Shown here piece after piece: positions 1-8,681 of a DNA stretch of 64,000 bases. Position 1 is the stretch's first letter; the number at the start of each line of letters is the position of its first letter. The position numbers and the translations under genes were made by a program. Origin of the DNA: DAOUJI01 sp965224415 (GTDB lineage: Bacteria > Chloroflexota > Dehalococcoidia > Lucifugimonadales > JAGWBF01); the NCBI GenBank assembly GCA_965224415.1, contig CBDCZB010000001.1:310001-374000 (forward strand). Direction: 5' to 3'. The notes under the pieces were generated by a model. That model was not told where the DNA came from and did not search any database. It saw only the letters and a program-made list of their open reading frames with translations.

Positions 1-2
1 CC

Positions 3-461
3 GGCGTGGCCGCGGACAGAAACGTCGCCAAGATAACCTTAAGGGGCGTCCCCGATAGCCCAGGCATCGCCGCCGCCTTTTTCGAACCCCTCACCGACGA
101 GGGAATCTCGGTTGACACCATAGTCCAGAACGCCAGCCAAGAAAATCTGACGGACCTGAGCTTCACAGTGGCCCGCACCGACCTGCAGAAGGCCGTCGAC
201 GTAGTAGGTCCCGTGGCGGCTGAAAAGGGAGCTCCCACGTTCCACACCGACGATTCTCTGGCCAAAGTGAGCATCGTAGGCGCGGGGATGCAGAACACGC
301 CTGGTTACGCGTCACGCATGTTCCGTGCCCTGGCCAATGAGAGCATCAACATCGAGATGATCACCACGTCCGAGATACGCATCACCTGCATAGTGTCCGA
401 AGAGAAGGTAGCCGATGCGGTCCGGGCCCTTCATACGGCATTCGACCTTGAGGCGCCATAG
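3..461 (+). CDS. lysC: Aspartate kinase, C-terminal ACT-domain part (5' end outside window)
   Basis: This is the regulatory tail of aspartokinase, the first enzyme of the aspartate pathway (lysine, threonine, methionine, diaminopimelate). The frame is open to the window edge, so the kinase domain lies upstream of the window. Two ACT modules are visible: the first begins with KITLRGVPDSPGIAAAFF and contains DTIVQNAS, the second begins VSIVGAGMQNTPGYASRMF and ends near SEIRITCIVSE. These are the usual effector-binding (lysine/threonine) elements of the beta-subunit-like region. The GTG at position 6 could mimic a start, but there is no ribosome site in view and the family needs an N-terminal kinase domain. 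The next gene follows after 37 nt on the same strand. Confidence 0.93.
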   Translation, partial: GVAADRNVAKITLRGVPDSPGIAAAFFEPLTDEGISVDTIVQNASQENLTDLSFTVARTDLQKAVDVVGPVAAEKGAPTFHTDDSLAKVSIVGAGMQNTPGYASRMFRALANESINIEMITTSEIRITCIVSEEKVADAVRALHTAFDLEAP

Positions 462-498
462 TCCCGCATCCGTCTGATGCCGCATCCTTCGGTGTAGC

Positions 499-1251
499 AT
501 GACTCTCAGCGCAGATGGTCCGTCCAATGACCGGGAACCCTTTCTGTCCATAGTAGTCCCGGCTTACAACGAAGCCAGCCGGATAGTGTCCACCCTGGAG
601 CTGGTGCGGGACTGCATGGCTTCCCAGTCCTATACATGGGAAGTGGCTGTAGTGGACGACGGCTCCAGCGACGACACTGCGGCCCTAGTCCGAGAATTCA
701 CTGATCTCAACCAAGGCTTTCGGTTGATAGAGGCGCCCCACGGGGGCAAGGGATGGGCGGTAAAGAGCGGCATGACAGCCGTCAAGGGTCAGTACAGGTT
801 CTTGTGCGACGCCGACTTATCCATGCCGATAGAGCAGATTGCCCGGTTTCTGCCCCCCAATCTTACGGGGTTCGACGTGGCTATCGGGTCCCGTGAGGCC
901 GAGGGAGCCCGGCGCTTTCAAGAACCCCAAGGGCGTCACCGCATGGGCCGTTTCTTCAACATACTGGTCCGCTTCCTGGCGGTGCCGGGAGTGGAAGACA
1001 CCCAGTGCGGATTCAAATGCTTCTCAGGTGAGGCGGCGCAGGAACTCTTTTCTCAGGTGAGGCTCAACGGTTTTGCGTTCGACGTGGAGGCGCTGTTCCT
1101 GGCCCGCAAGCGACGCATGAGGGTGGTGGAGGTCCCCATTGACTGGCACTACCGAACGGAGAGCAAGGTCCGCCCGCTGTTGGACTCTCTGCTGATGGCG
1201 CGTGACGTGTTGTTGGTCCGGTGGTGGAGCTTTCGGGGCGTCTATTCATAG
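499..1251 (+). CDS. Family 2 glycosyltransferase, dolichyl/polyprenyl-phosphate hexose synthase type
   Basis: A 250-residue GT-A glycosyltransferase. It has the nucleotide-sugar binding start IVVPAYNEASRI (residues 18-29), DDG at 53-55 and the metal-binding DADLS at 104-108, then the GSR and QCGFK motifs typical of polyprenyl-phosphate glucosyl- or mannosyltransferases. No transmembrane segment is obvious, so it probably works at the cytoplasmic face of the membrane, loading a sugar onto a lipid phosphate carrier for glycan or glycoprotein synthesis. It follows lysC closely on the same strand and may share its transcript. The donor sugar cannot be read from the sequence. Confidence 0.85.
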   Translation: MTLSADGPSNDREPFLSIVVPAYNEASRIVSTLELVRDCMASQSYTWEVAVVDDGSSDDTAALVREFTDLNQGFRLIEAPHGGKGWAVKSGMTAVKGQYRFLCDADLSMPIEQIARFLPPNLTGFDVAIGSREAEGARRFQEPQGRHRMGRFFNILVRFLAVPGVEDTQCGFKCFSGEAAQELFSQVRLNGFAFDVEALFLARKRRMRVVEVPIDWHYRTESKVRPLLDSLLMARDVLLVRWWSFRGVYS

Positions 1252-1360
1252 TACCGTCTCGTTCTGTTGGAGACTCACTTGGCTGAAGCCGTTGGCATGC
1301 GCCGCGTGGTACGGGTCGAAAAATCAGCTCGCAAGTTTCGAAATCCAGGGCAAATATCCC

Positions 1361-1388
1361 TTGACCGCTAAAGCCCATTTATTATATT
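1361..1388 (+). promoter_or_regulatory. Sigma70-type promoter for the TPR gene
   Basis: TTGACC at 1361-1366 and TATATT at 1383-1388 are separated by 16 nt in an AT-rich island. Transcription from here would give a leader of roughly 150 nt before the preferred ATG at 1549. The 1252-1548 interval holds no other gene that I can support. Confidence 0.65.
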
Positions 1389-1548
1389 CATTATTAGCAA
1401 ACTCGCCTTGCCGCTCCTAAGTTGGGCAGGCGGCGATGCAAGGTCGGATGGAGGGAGTCCCGTTCAATCGGCATTAGGTCCTCCATATAGTCCGGCGGCG
1501 GAGGCTAGTGCGGCCTCGGAACGCACAATACATTTGGAACAGCGAGTG

Positions 1549-2439
1549 ATGGAAACGCCCGATCAAGCGACGGTAAGACTGGGACCTGCGGAGCGGAACA
1601 AGCTCCGTAGGGACAAGAGCAAAGAAGCGGTGGACCTTGCTTTGAAGGGTCAATGGGAACTTGCTGTCGACGTAAACCGAGTAATTCTGGAGGTCTTTCC
1701 CGAGGATGTGGAAGCCTGGAATCGGCTTGGCAAGGCCTTCCTGGAATTGGGGAGTTACGATGAGGCCTGGGACGCCTTTGAAAGGGCGTCCCATCTGGCG
1801 CCGTACAACACCATCTCCAAGAAGAACCTGGAGCGGATTTCCCATCTGAAAGAGACCGCCCCGCCTGCAGGAGCAGGCGCCCAGGCGCGGAAAGCCGGCA
1901 AGCCCTTTATGCCCTATATGTTCATAGAGGAGAGTGGGAGGTCCGGGGTCACTACAGCGAACCGCCCGGCGCCCGGCGCCGTGCTGGCAAAGCTGGCCTC
2001 CGGCGATTCGGTCAAGCTGGTGACCAGAGACCATGCCATCGTCGTTGAAAACAGCCAAGGCGAATATCTGGGGCGGATTGAACCCAAGTTAAGCAAAAGG
2101 CTGATTCGGCTAATTAACGGCGGCAATAGATACGACGCCGCCGTCATCAGAGTGAGCCGCCAGGAACTCTCCATCATCATCTGGGAAGTCTACCGGCACC
2201 CCAGCCTTCAAGGAGTATGCTCCTTCCCCACCAGAGGCAAGGACGACCGCAAAGTCTATTCGGTCGATTCGCTGATGCGATATCACGGCGACGTTGACAT
2301 GGACGAGGACGACGAATACTCTGCCGAGTGGCGGGAACCGTATTCCGACTCACTGGACGGTTCCGAAGAGGGAGAGCCGTCGGAAGTGCCCTTCTCAACG
2401 CGCTCCGTAAAGGCTATGTCCCAAGAAGAAGAGGAGTAG
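1549..2439 (+). CDS. Tetratricopeptide-repeat protein with conserved C-terminal domain
   Basis: About two TPR units occupy residues 20-90 (EAVDLALKGQWELAVDVNRV, then WNRLGKAFLELGSYDEAWDA and an SHLAPYN cap), implying a protein-binding role. After an Ala/Gly-rich linker there is a beta-rich block (LVTRDHAIVVENSQGEYLGR...), vaguely HIRAN-like in its YLGRI segment, followed by a strongly acidic tail ending in EEEE. I chose ATG 1549 because the 47 codons upstream (open from 1408) read as low-complexity, non-domain sequence and lie in the leader of the visible promoter. No signal peptide or membrane helix is seen, so it is probably cytoplasmic. Its partner is unknown. Confidence 0.75.
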   Translation: METPDQATVRLGPAERNKLRRDKSKEAVDLALKGQWELAVDVNRVILEVFPEDVEAWNRLGKAFLELGSYDEAWDAFERASHLAPYNTISKKNLERISHLKETAPPAGAGAQARKAGKPFMPYMFIEESGRSGVTTANRPAPGAVLAKLASGDSVKLVTRDHAIVVENSQGEYLGRIEPKLSKRLIRLINGGNRYDAAVIRVSRQELSIIIWEVYRHPSLQGVCSFPTRGKDDRKVYSVDSLMRYHGDVDMDEDDEYSAEWREPYSDSLDGSEEGEPSEVPFSTRSVKAMSQEEEE

Positions 2440-2477
2440 ACCGCCAAGGGAATCCGTCGAGGCCTTTCTCCCTCAGG

Positions 2478-3116
2478 TCACTCGCCCATGGTTTCCCGCG
2501 CCCTGGCCACCGCCAGCTTGAAAATCTCGTAGGGCTGAGCGCCCGTGAACAACTGGTTTCCCACTATGAACGCAGGTATTCCTCTGATCCCCAGGTCCAT
2601 GGCCTCCCGGTACTGACTTAGCACGGTCTCTCGGTAATAGCCTGATTCGAGCTTGCCTGAAAGGTCGTCCCAGTCCATGCTGCATTGAAGTGCTAGGTCC
2701 CGTATCACATCCATGTCTCCCAGGTCTTTGCCGTGCTCCCAGTACGCCTTATAGGCGGCCCTGTGGAAGGGGTCGAACAGGCCCAGCTGTTGAGCGTGTT
2801 CGGTGGCTTCCAGAGCATATAGAGTGTAGGAGGTTTTCGGGGCCCTCCTCATCACCAACCCGGCGGATTCGGCTTGGCTCCTAAGGGGTTCGGACAGCAG
2901 GTTGTCCGAACCTTCCGGGCTTGGCGGGCGCGGGATGCCCTCCAGGGGCGTATCCGGGCGCAACAGGTAGGCCCTTCCTTCCACAGCTATGTCGTATTCC
3001 GAGGCCATCTTGTCGACCCGCTCCAGGCCGATGTAGCACCAGGGTCAGACGTAGTCGTACCAGACTATGACCTTGAGGGGATCGCCGTTGTGGGAAGTGG
3101 ACAATGGGGCCTCCAT
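2478..3116 (-). CDS. DsbA/FrnE-family thiol oxidoreductase, probable selenoprotein (UGA decoded as Sec at codon 24)
   Basis: Thioredoxin-fold disulfide oxidoreductase of the FrnE/2-hydroxychromene-2-carboxylate isomerase group, 212 residues if TGA at 3047-3045 is read through. Translation from ATG 3116 gives KVIVWYDYV-U-PWCYIGLERV, where the family has D-Y/F-V-C-P-W-C-Y; the TGA therefore replaces the attacking cysteine of CPWC and leaves C27 as resolving cysteine. The cis-proline loop RGIPAFIVGNQ (Pro181) and the FTGAQP segment are intact, so nothing else suggests decay. A SECIS-like hairpin follows the TGA. Conventional calling would start at the internal ATG 3008 and lose the active site. 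No signal peptide is present, so it is likely cytoplasmic. Alternatives are a nonsense mutation or a sequencing error, which would not explain the hairpin or the second case in osmC. Confidence 0.8.
3013..3031 (-). promoter_or_regulatory. Candidate bacterial SECIS element in the dsbA-like gene
   Basis: On the minus strand, 19 nt after the last base of the TGA, the RNA can fold as UCGGCC / GGUCGA (six pairs, one G-U) closing the loop UGGAGCG. The loop has G at positions two and three. A short stem, a G within the first two loop bases and a loop roughly 16-37 nt from the UGA is the known consensus for SelB-binding bacterial SECIS elements. The hairpin lies inside the coding sequence, as it must in bacteria. 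Confidence 0.7.
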
Positions 3117-3174
3117 TGAGGAATGGGTGGAGAATGGGGCAATAATACGCCCTACCGGACTGGGGAAGCAACGG

Positions 3175-5019
3175 CTACTCTACGGTCACCGACTTGGCTA
3201 GATTGCGAGGCTGGTCCACGTCGCAGCCCCGTTTGATAGCGATGTGGTAGGCGAGGAGTTGCAACGGCGCCACTGCAAGGATGGGCGTCAGCGGCTCAGG
3301 GCATCTGGGGATGTACAGTACCTCGTCGACTTCTGAAGCCAGGTCTTCGTCCCCCTCGGTGGCTATTGCTATGACTTGACCGTCTCTGGCCCTGGCCTCC
3401 TTTATATTTCCCGCCATCTTTGAGTATGTAGACCCCTGTGGCGCTATGGCTACCACGGGCATGTTCTGGTCAATAAGAGCGATGGGGCCGTGTTTCATTT
3501 CGCCGGCTGCGTATCCCTCGGCGTGTATGTAGCTGATTTCCTTGAGCTTCAGCGCGCCCTCCAAGGCTATGGGATAGGTGATGCCTCGACCAAGATAGAG
3601 GAAGTGGTCTTTCTGGTAGAGTTTGCGGGCCAGCCTCTCGTAAACGTCCTGATCTCCGACAATTCTGCCGACAAGGTTGGGAATTCGTGCCAGGGCTTTG
3701 ACTGCATCCTCTAAATCAGATGGAGCAAGATGCCCACGCACCTGTCCCAGATACAAGGAAAGCAGTGTGAGCGTAACAAGGGATGACATGAAGGTCTTGG
3801 TGCTGGCCACCCCTATTTCGGTCCCGCAACCCAGGTACAGGGTCGATTCGGCTGTTCGAGTGGCTTGACTGCCCTCTATGTTGGACAACGCGACCAATTG
3901 GCCGCCCCTTTCTCTGACTTCTGACATGGCGCCAAGGGTGTCGGCGGTCTCCCCCGACTGGGTGATGGCGACCACGAGTGTGCGGTCGTCCATGTGGAAG
4001 TTCCGGTAGCGAAATTCCGACGAGCTGTCCACCTCAGCCGGCAGACCCGTCAACTCCTCAATTTGACACCGCCCCACCATGCCTGCGTGGAGGCTGGTGC
4101 CGCATCCCAACAGCACGACTCGATTCAGAGCTTTGACTTCGTCGTCGGTCAGGTGAAAACCAGGCAGGATGACTCGGTTGTTGGTGAAGTCTATCCTTTC
4201 ACGCATGGCGCTTGCCGCCGCCCTCGGCTGTTCCATAATTTCCTTGAGCATATAGTGGCGGTAGCCTGCTTTATCGACCAGGCCGGAGGCGGGGGCAATT
4301 AATAGAGAGGTCTTGGCCACAGGCTGTCCAGCTTTGTCTAGGAACTTGACCGTCTCCTCGGTCACTATGGCGGTTTCACCGTCTTCCAGAAAGCTGACCC
4401 GGTCAGTGAAGGAGACCATTCCTTGGAGGTCGCTGCTCACCATGGCCTCGCCCGCGCGATGTCCGACAGTGATCCCGCCGGCGTTGCCCAGACGCAGCGC
4501 CAGCAGCTTTCTGTCCGGCCCGTTGTTGCAGGCGGAAACGATGGCCTGGGAACCCTCCAGTTTAGAGCCTGCCCATAGAAAAGCGTCCAGGAACGACAGG
4601 TCCGACTTCATGCCCTCCTCAATCAAGTGAGGGATGACCTCGCTGTCCGTCTCCGAACTGAATACATGACCTTTGGCGATCAGTTCGCTCTTCAGGTCGA
4701 GGTAGTTCTCCACGATGCCGTTATGGACCACCGCCACGGCGCCGTTGCAGTCCGTATGGGGATGGGCGTTGCTGTGGGATGGCTTGCCGTGGGTGGCCCA
4801 GCGAGTGTGGCCGATGCCCAGCCGCCCCTGGGGCCAGATGCGGCCGCCTTCAGGCGCCAGGTCACGCACCTTGCCGGCGGACTTGTGAACTTCGATGCCG
4901 TCCGGGTTTACCAGGGCAATGCCCGCGCTGTCGTAGCCCCGGTACTCCAGCTGTTGGAGGCCCGAGTATACGATGGGCCAGGCTTCCCTTCTTCCGATGT
5001 AGCCTATAATTCCGCACAT
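3175..5019 (-). CDS. glmS: Glutamine-fructose-6-phosphate aminotransferase (isomerizing)
   Basis: Makes glucosamine-6-phosphate from fructose-6-phosphate and glutamine, the entry to amino-sugar and peptidoglycan synthesis. Starting at ATG 5019 gives 614 residues, the normal family length, and places the nucleophile Cys2 directly after Met (MCGIIGYIGRREA), as needed after Met removal. The upstream 27 codons open to 5100 are not used. The glutaminase domain shows HTRWATHG and HPHTDC; two SIS sugar-isomerase domains follow (CGTSLHAG, ITQSGETADTLGA, and later GRGITYPIALEGALKLKEIS), ending with the typical DQPRNLAKSVTVE. No glmS ribozyme is recognisable upstream. The dsbA-like gene lies 58 nt downstream on the same strand. 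Confidence 0.97.
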   Translation of the reverse strand: MCGIIGYIGRREAWPIVYSGLQQLEYRGYDSAGIALVNPDGIEVHKSAGKVRDLAPEGGRIWPQGRLGIGHTRWATHGKPSHSNAHPHTDCNGAVAVVHNGIVENYLDLKSELIAKGHVFSSETDSEVIPHLIEEGMKSDLSFLDAFLWAGSKLEGSQAIVSACNNGPDRKLLALRLGNAGGITVGHRAGEAMVSSDLQGMVSFTDRVSFLEDGETAIVTEETVKFLDKAGQPVAKTSLLIAPASGLVDKAGYRHYMLKEIMEQPRAAASAMRERIDFTNNRVILPGFHLTDDEVKALNRVVLLGCGTSLHAGMVGRCQIEELTGLPAEVDSSSEFRYRNFHMDDRTLVVAITQSGETADTLGAMSEVRERGGQLVALSNIEGSQATRTAESTLYLGCGTEIGVASTKTFMSSLVTLTLLSLYLGQVRGHLAPSDLEDAVKALARIPNLVGRIVGDQDVYERLARKLYQKDHFLYLGRGITYPIALEGALKLKEISYIHAEGYAAGEMKHGPIALIDQNMPVVAIAPQGSTYSKMAGNIKEARARDGQVIAIATEGDEDLASEVDEVLYIPRCPEPLTPILAVAPLQLLAYHIAIKRGCDVDQPRNLAKSVTVE

Positions 5020-5182
5020 GTTCTGCCTTTCGGCGCTGACCCGTGTATGGTCGGGTTGCCGCCTAAGTGTATTACACCGAATGTTCCAAATCCACCGCAT
5101 GGCCTGGCGGAGACAGGGGCTTTGCCGCCCGATTCAATCCATGTCTGCGTCTTGGGCGTAGCACTTTACTAGACGCCGGGTT

Positions 5183-5212
5183 TGGACACAGGAAGGTGCG
5201 GCGGGATACAAT
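5183..5212 (+). promoter_or_regulatory. Promoter of the secreted metalloprotease gene
   Basis: TGGACA (5183-5188) and TACAAT (5207-5212) with an 18-nt spacer. The predicted transcript starts near 5219, just upstream of ATG 5241, which supports that start over the longer open frame from 5067. Confidence 0.55.
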
Positions 5213-5240
5213 CTTCTCAAGCCTTGTGGGGTCCTTTGCA

Positions 5241-6713
5241 ATGATGACTCGAATAGCGCTGCTGATTCTGGCCGTTTCTGTGCTGGCAGTCTCCATGTCT
5301 GCCGTCTCAGGGGCTTTTGCCCAGGAGCAGGGCATAGAGCTCGTGTCGGAGCAGGTGGTGACCGACTTTCCCGACAAGGTCGTGTTCAAACTCAGCGCAT
5401 CCAGCCCCGACCCTATCGATGAGATTCGCGTCTTCCTCAAGACCAAGGCGACGGGCAGGAGTGTCTACGGATACCTGGACCTGGACCCTGGCCAATCGGT
5501 TGACGGTGAATACGTCATGGACTTGAGCGCCGCCACTAGCTATAGGCCTCCTGGAACTGTTATCAAGTACCACTATGAAATCAGGGACGAGGCAGGACGC
5601 ACCTTTACGTCCGATGAGCGGGAACACCTCTACCTGGACGAGAGCCTGGACTGGAAGCGCATAACCAACGGGATTCTCACCATCTACTACTACGGCGACT
5701 TTGTGGAGAGGCGGGCCCAGACCGTGCTGGACGCCGCCCAGGAAACTCTGGACAACATGGGGCCGATCCTTGGCATTCAACCCATCGAGCCCATTCGCAT
5801 CGTGTCTTACAGCAATTACCGTGACATGGTCAGGGCGCTCCCCTTCCGTTCCCAAGCCGTCAGTCAAGAGTTACAGACCCAAGGGCAGGCGTGGTCTGAC
5901 GAGCGGGTCGTGGTGCTGCTTAGTGCCACCGAAACGGTTACGGGAATAGCATCCCATGAGTTCGTGCATATCCTTGTAGGGGAAGCCGCCGGTCAGTTCG
6001 GCAACGCCGTCCCAGCCTGGCTGAACGAGGGGCTGGCCGAGTACGGCAACGTAGACCAGACGCCGGAGTATGACAGGGCCTTGGCCTATGCCGTATACAC
6101 TCGTAGGCTGAAGCCGCTGTGGCACCTTCAGTACCTCGGCGGTGAGCCGGAGGACATACTCATCGGATACGGCCACGGCAAGTCGGTGGTCAGCTACCTA
6201 CTCGCCCGTTTTGGTGAAGAGAAGATGGCGGAACTGATGGGCCGGTTCAGTCAAGGGGACACGGCGGATGAGGCCCTCAAGGCCGTATACAGGTTCGACC
6301 AGTACGGCCTCGACACCGAGTGGCGGCTGGCCATCGGCCTCGACCCTCTCCCGTCCCCTGAAGAGTTGGAGGCGATGATGGAGTCCGGAGGCGCAGACCC
6401 ACCCGCTTCCGGCGACGCCTCTGGTCAAGAGGAGATTGGCCCTGCCGACGACGAGTCCACGGACGAACCTGCAGACCAGCCTATATTGTCGCCCGCAACC
6501 CCAGAGCCGACAGAGGCCCCGGCTGCGGAAGAGCCAAGGCGCACCTCCTCAGGGTGCGGAGCTCCAGCAGACATCGGGTCGTCGCCTGTTGACCTTGTTG
6601 TCGTGGCCCTGATGGGAAGTCCCCTCCTGGCCATAGGGTCCAGGCGGAGTGTTGGCAGTCTGCGCCGGGCAATTAGGACCGTTTTCCGACCAAGGCGGCG
6701 TGAGCGAGGTTAA
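5241..6713 (+). CDS. Secreted, membrane-anchored gluzincin metalloprotease (peptidase MA-like)
   Basis: A 490-residue exported protein. A signal peptide (TRIALLILAVSVLAVSMSAV...AFAQ) starts at ATG 5241. An N-terminal beta-sandwich-like region precedes the zinc site HEFVH at residues 239-243, followed by the third ligand E263 in WLNEGLAEYGN; this HExxH...E spacing is that of gluzincins. The C-terminal 130 residues are Pro/Glu/Ser-rich and finish with a hydrophobic stretch (LVVVALMGSPLLAIGS) and an Arg-rich end, suggesting a stalk and membrane anchor facing outward. The substrate is unknown. It is divergent from glmS. Confidence 0.85.
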   Translation: MMTRIALLILAVSVLAVSMSAVSGAFAQEQGIELVSEQVVTDFPDKVVFKLSASSPDPIDEIRVFLKTKATGRSVYGYLDLDPGQSVDGEYVMDLSAATSYRPPGTVIKYHYEIRDEAGRTFTSDEREHLYLDESLDWKRITNGILTIYYYGDFVERRAQTVLDAAQETLDNMGPILGIQPIEPIRIVSYSNYRDMVRALPFRSQAVSQELQTQGQAWSDERVVVLLSATETVTGIASHEFVHILVGEAAGQFGNAVPAWLNEGLAEYGNVDQTPEYDRALAYAVYTRRLKPLWHLQYLGGEPEDILIGYGHGKSVVSYLLARFGEEKMAELMGRFSQGDTADEALKAVYRFDQYGLDTEWRLAIGLDPLPSPEELEAMMESGGADPPASGDASGQEEIGPADDESTDEPADQPILSPATPEPTEAPAAEEPRRTSSGCGAPADIGSSPVDLVVVALMGSPLLAIGSRRSVGSLRRAIRTVFRPRRRERG

Positions 6714-6738
6714 GCTTCGCTTGTCTCAGCTTCCACTC

Positions 6739-8014
6739 TCATGGAGCAAACTTGTAGACCACAGGCAGCTCCTCAGGGGCCGTGACGCTGGAGTCGGTGT
6801 GGTGGGAGATGTGGACCCGGCCGGTGCCGCAGTCGCCGAACTCGTCACACGATATAGACCCAATTATTCCGCTAAAGCCGCTGATCCCAGTAAGCGCCTC
6901 ACGCAGCTTGCCCCGGTCGATTCGGAGCTCGGCCCCTTCTGCAACCACCGTGTTTTCGATGGCCCACAGTAGCAGAGTGGCCGCATCGTAGGCGTGGCGC
7001 ATATAGGTGGACGTAGGCTCCTCCCCATGCCGTTCCTGATAGGCCGCGTCCAGTTGACCGCCGCTTATCCCAGTCGTCTGGTTCGTGTTGGCGCCGAAGT
7101 TCAGCTCAGGGCCGGGGAAGTAGACTCCCTCTGATTCCGGTGCAGACAGGAACTCGGTCACCAGCAGGGCTGCTCCGCCAATCAGCGTTGCGTCCTCAAG
7201 GCCGGCGACCTGGCTGATTTGCTTGACGACATGCAGGCCTTCGTTCTGGAAGAGTGGGAAGAAGAGGCCGTCGGGATTGGATTTCGCTAACTGCGCGAGC
7301 ACGGGGACCATGTCCGAGTCGCCGCGCTTGACGGCGCCCACTGTTACCGAACCTCCAAGCTCCTCGAAGGCGTCGGTGAAAGCGCTGGTCAGCCCGGTGG
7401 TGTACGGGTCTCCGTCATTCATGGCAGCCATGCTGCGCAGGCCCAGGTTTTCATAGGCGAACTGGGCTACGGCACGGGCCTGGTAGAGGTCGTTGTTGGC
7501 CACTCGATAGTACCCAGGATGGTGGTTGGAGCCGGCCGTTCCGCTTAGGTCAGAGGTGAGGGATGGGGAGGTGGTGGAGGGGGCCACCATCACTAAGCCC
7601 GCCTCGCTGAGAATAGGAGAAGCTGCGGCGGCTGCTACGGAGCAGGACGTTCCGACGTGGGTCGCCAACCACTGTTTCGGCGGCGGCTTGCCCGCCTTCC
7701 GCCGTGCAGAGTGAGTCGAGTCCAGCGCCCATCGAGACATTGTGGCCTTTGATGGGGCCATAGTCCTCCAACGCCAGCGCGACGCCCCGCTGGCTGGGGG
7801 TCCCCAGATCTCCCAGTCCGGTGAGCACTGCCAGAGAGCGTATCTGTATGTCTTCTCCAGCAGCGACTTCTACAACTCCCGGATCGCTTGCCTCGTCGTC
7901 ACCGGCACAGGCGGCGGTCCCCAGTACAAGCGCAGCCACAGCTATGAGCCAACCGAACAACCCGAGACTCCGAAGCCCGGTCAACGGGATAGGCGGCAAC
8001 GATTGACGCGACAT
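6739..8014 (-). pseudogene. Frameshifted ABC-type branched-chain amino-acid/amide substrate-binding lipoprotein
   Basis: Type I periplasmic binding protein (LivJ-like family). From ATG 8014 the protein begins with a lipoprotein signal (VAALVLGTAACAG, lipobox Cys) and runs through DIQIRSLAVLTGLGDLGTPS to GGQAAAETVVGDP. Around 7654-7663 the homology jumps to another frame, where VGTSCSVAAAAASPILSEAG continues the same domain down to 6739 (IIGSISCDEFGDCGTGRVHI). A normal relative has a few more residues at this junction, so a small deletion that is not a multiple of three is likely. It is either a decayed gene or an assembly error. No permease or ATPase gene of the same system lies nearby. Confidence 0.8.
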
Positions 8015-8086
8015 AGGGCCTGTGCTATGTATGTTCTGCCCACCGAGGCTTTTGTTCCCAGCTAGGCTCCCAGGAAAGGAGTTGAT

Positions 8087-8497
8087 ATGGAGACGGTCAA
8101 GAAATCCCTTGCTCTGGGTCTTGGCGTTGTTGCCGTCGGAGTGCTTCTTCACTTCGTGTTCAATCCTTTCTACAAGGATTTGGTCGACGTTGATTCGATT
8201 TGGCACGTAATCAACTGGTTCATGGCCTTTGCCGTTATTGTCACGGTGGCAACGACCTATGCCCATAAGAAAAGCGTCCGAGACGACACCTACATGCGCC
8301 TCTGGTTCAACTTGACATTCCATGCCGCAGCGGTCCTGGCTATCCTGTTCTTCTGGAACTGGTTCGATGACCTGACCGTGGGCGAGGATGGGCAGAGCCA
8401 GACTCGTCGAATATTCTGGGTGCTTATAGACACGTTGTTCGTCATACTCACGGCCACGGTGAGCGTCCGGCTCTGGAAAGGTCCGTCAAGCGCGTGA
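8087..8497 (+). CDS. Small four-helix membrane protein, unknown function
   Basis: 136 residues with four predicted membrane helices: LALGLGVVAVGVLLHFVF, VINWFMAFAVIVTVAT, FNLTFHAAAVLAILFFWNWF and FWVLIDTLFVILTATVSV. A strong ribosome site (AAAGGAG, 7 nt upstream) supports ATG 8087. No catalytic motif is visible and I do not recognise the family. It is transcribed away from the frameshifted binding-protein gene and has its own terminator. Confidence 0.75.
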   Translation: METVKKSLALGLGVVAVGVLLHFVFNPFYKDLVDVDSIWHVINWFMAFAVIVTVATTYAHKKSVRDDTYMRLWFNLTFHAAAVLAILFFWNWFDDLTVGEDGQSQTRRIFWVLIDTLFVILTATVSVRLWKGPSSA

Positions 8498-8544
8498 GCA
8501 AACCGACCTGGCTTTTCCCGCCGCCATTATTCCCACACCTAGGG

Positions 8545-8570
8545 CTGTCATTCCTGTAAATGACAGTTTT
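8545..8570 (+). terminator. Intrinsic terminator after the membrane protein gene
   Basis: Perfect 8-bp stem CTGTCATT/AATGACAG with loop CCTGTA, followed by TTTT. It lies 47 nt past the stop codon at 8497. Confidence 0.6.
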
Positions 8571-8681
8571 GCGGACCGGATTGACGGTTTGAGCCTTCTG
8601 GTCATAGGCGCTTAGGGTCCGGCTCTCGGTTCTGACGTTCGCGCTGCAAATCGATGGGCGTCGCAATTCCCTATGGCAGCC

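Noticed and set aside
1408..1548. Longer N-terminus for the TPR protein
   Set aside because: Lies in the leader of the TTGACC/TATATT promoter with non-domain, low-complexity translation.
5020..5240. glmS ribozyme or riboswitch upstream of glmS
   Set aside because: No conserved ribozyme core sequence or pseudoknot could be recognised.
8011..8030. ACATAG/CTATGT inverted repeat as an operator
   Set aside because: It overlaps the ATG of the frameshifted binding-protein gene and has only six-base halves; chance is likely.
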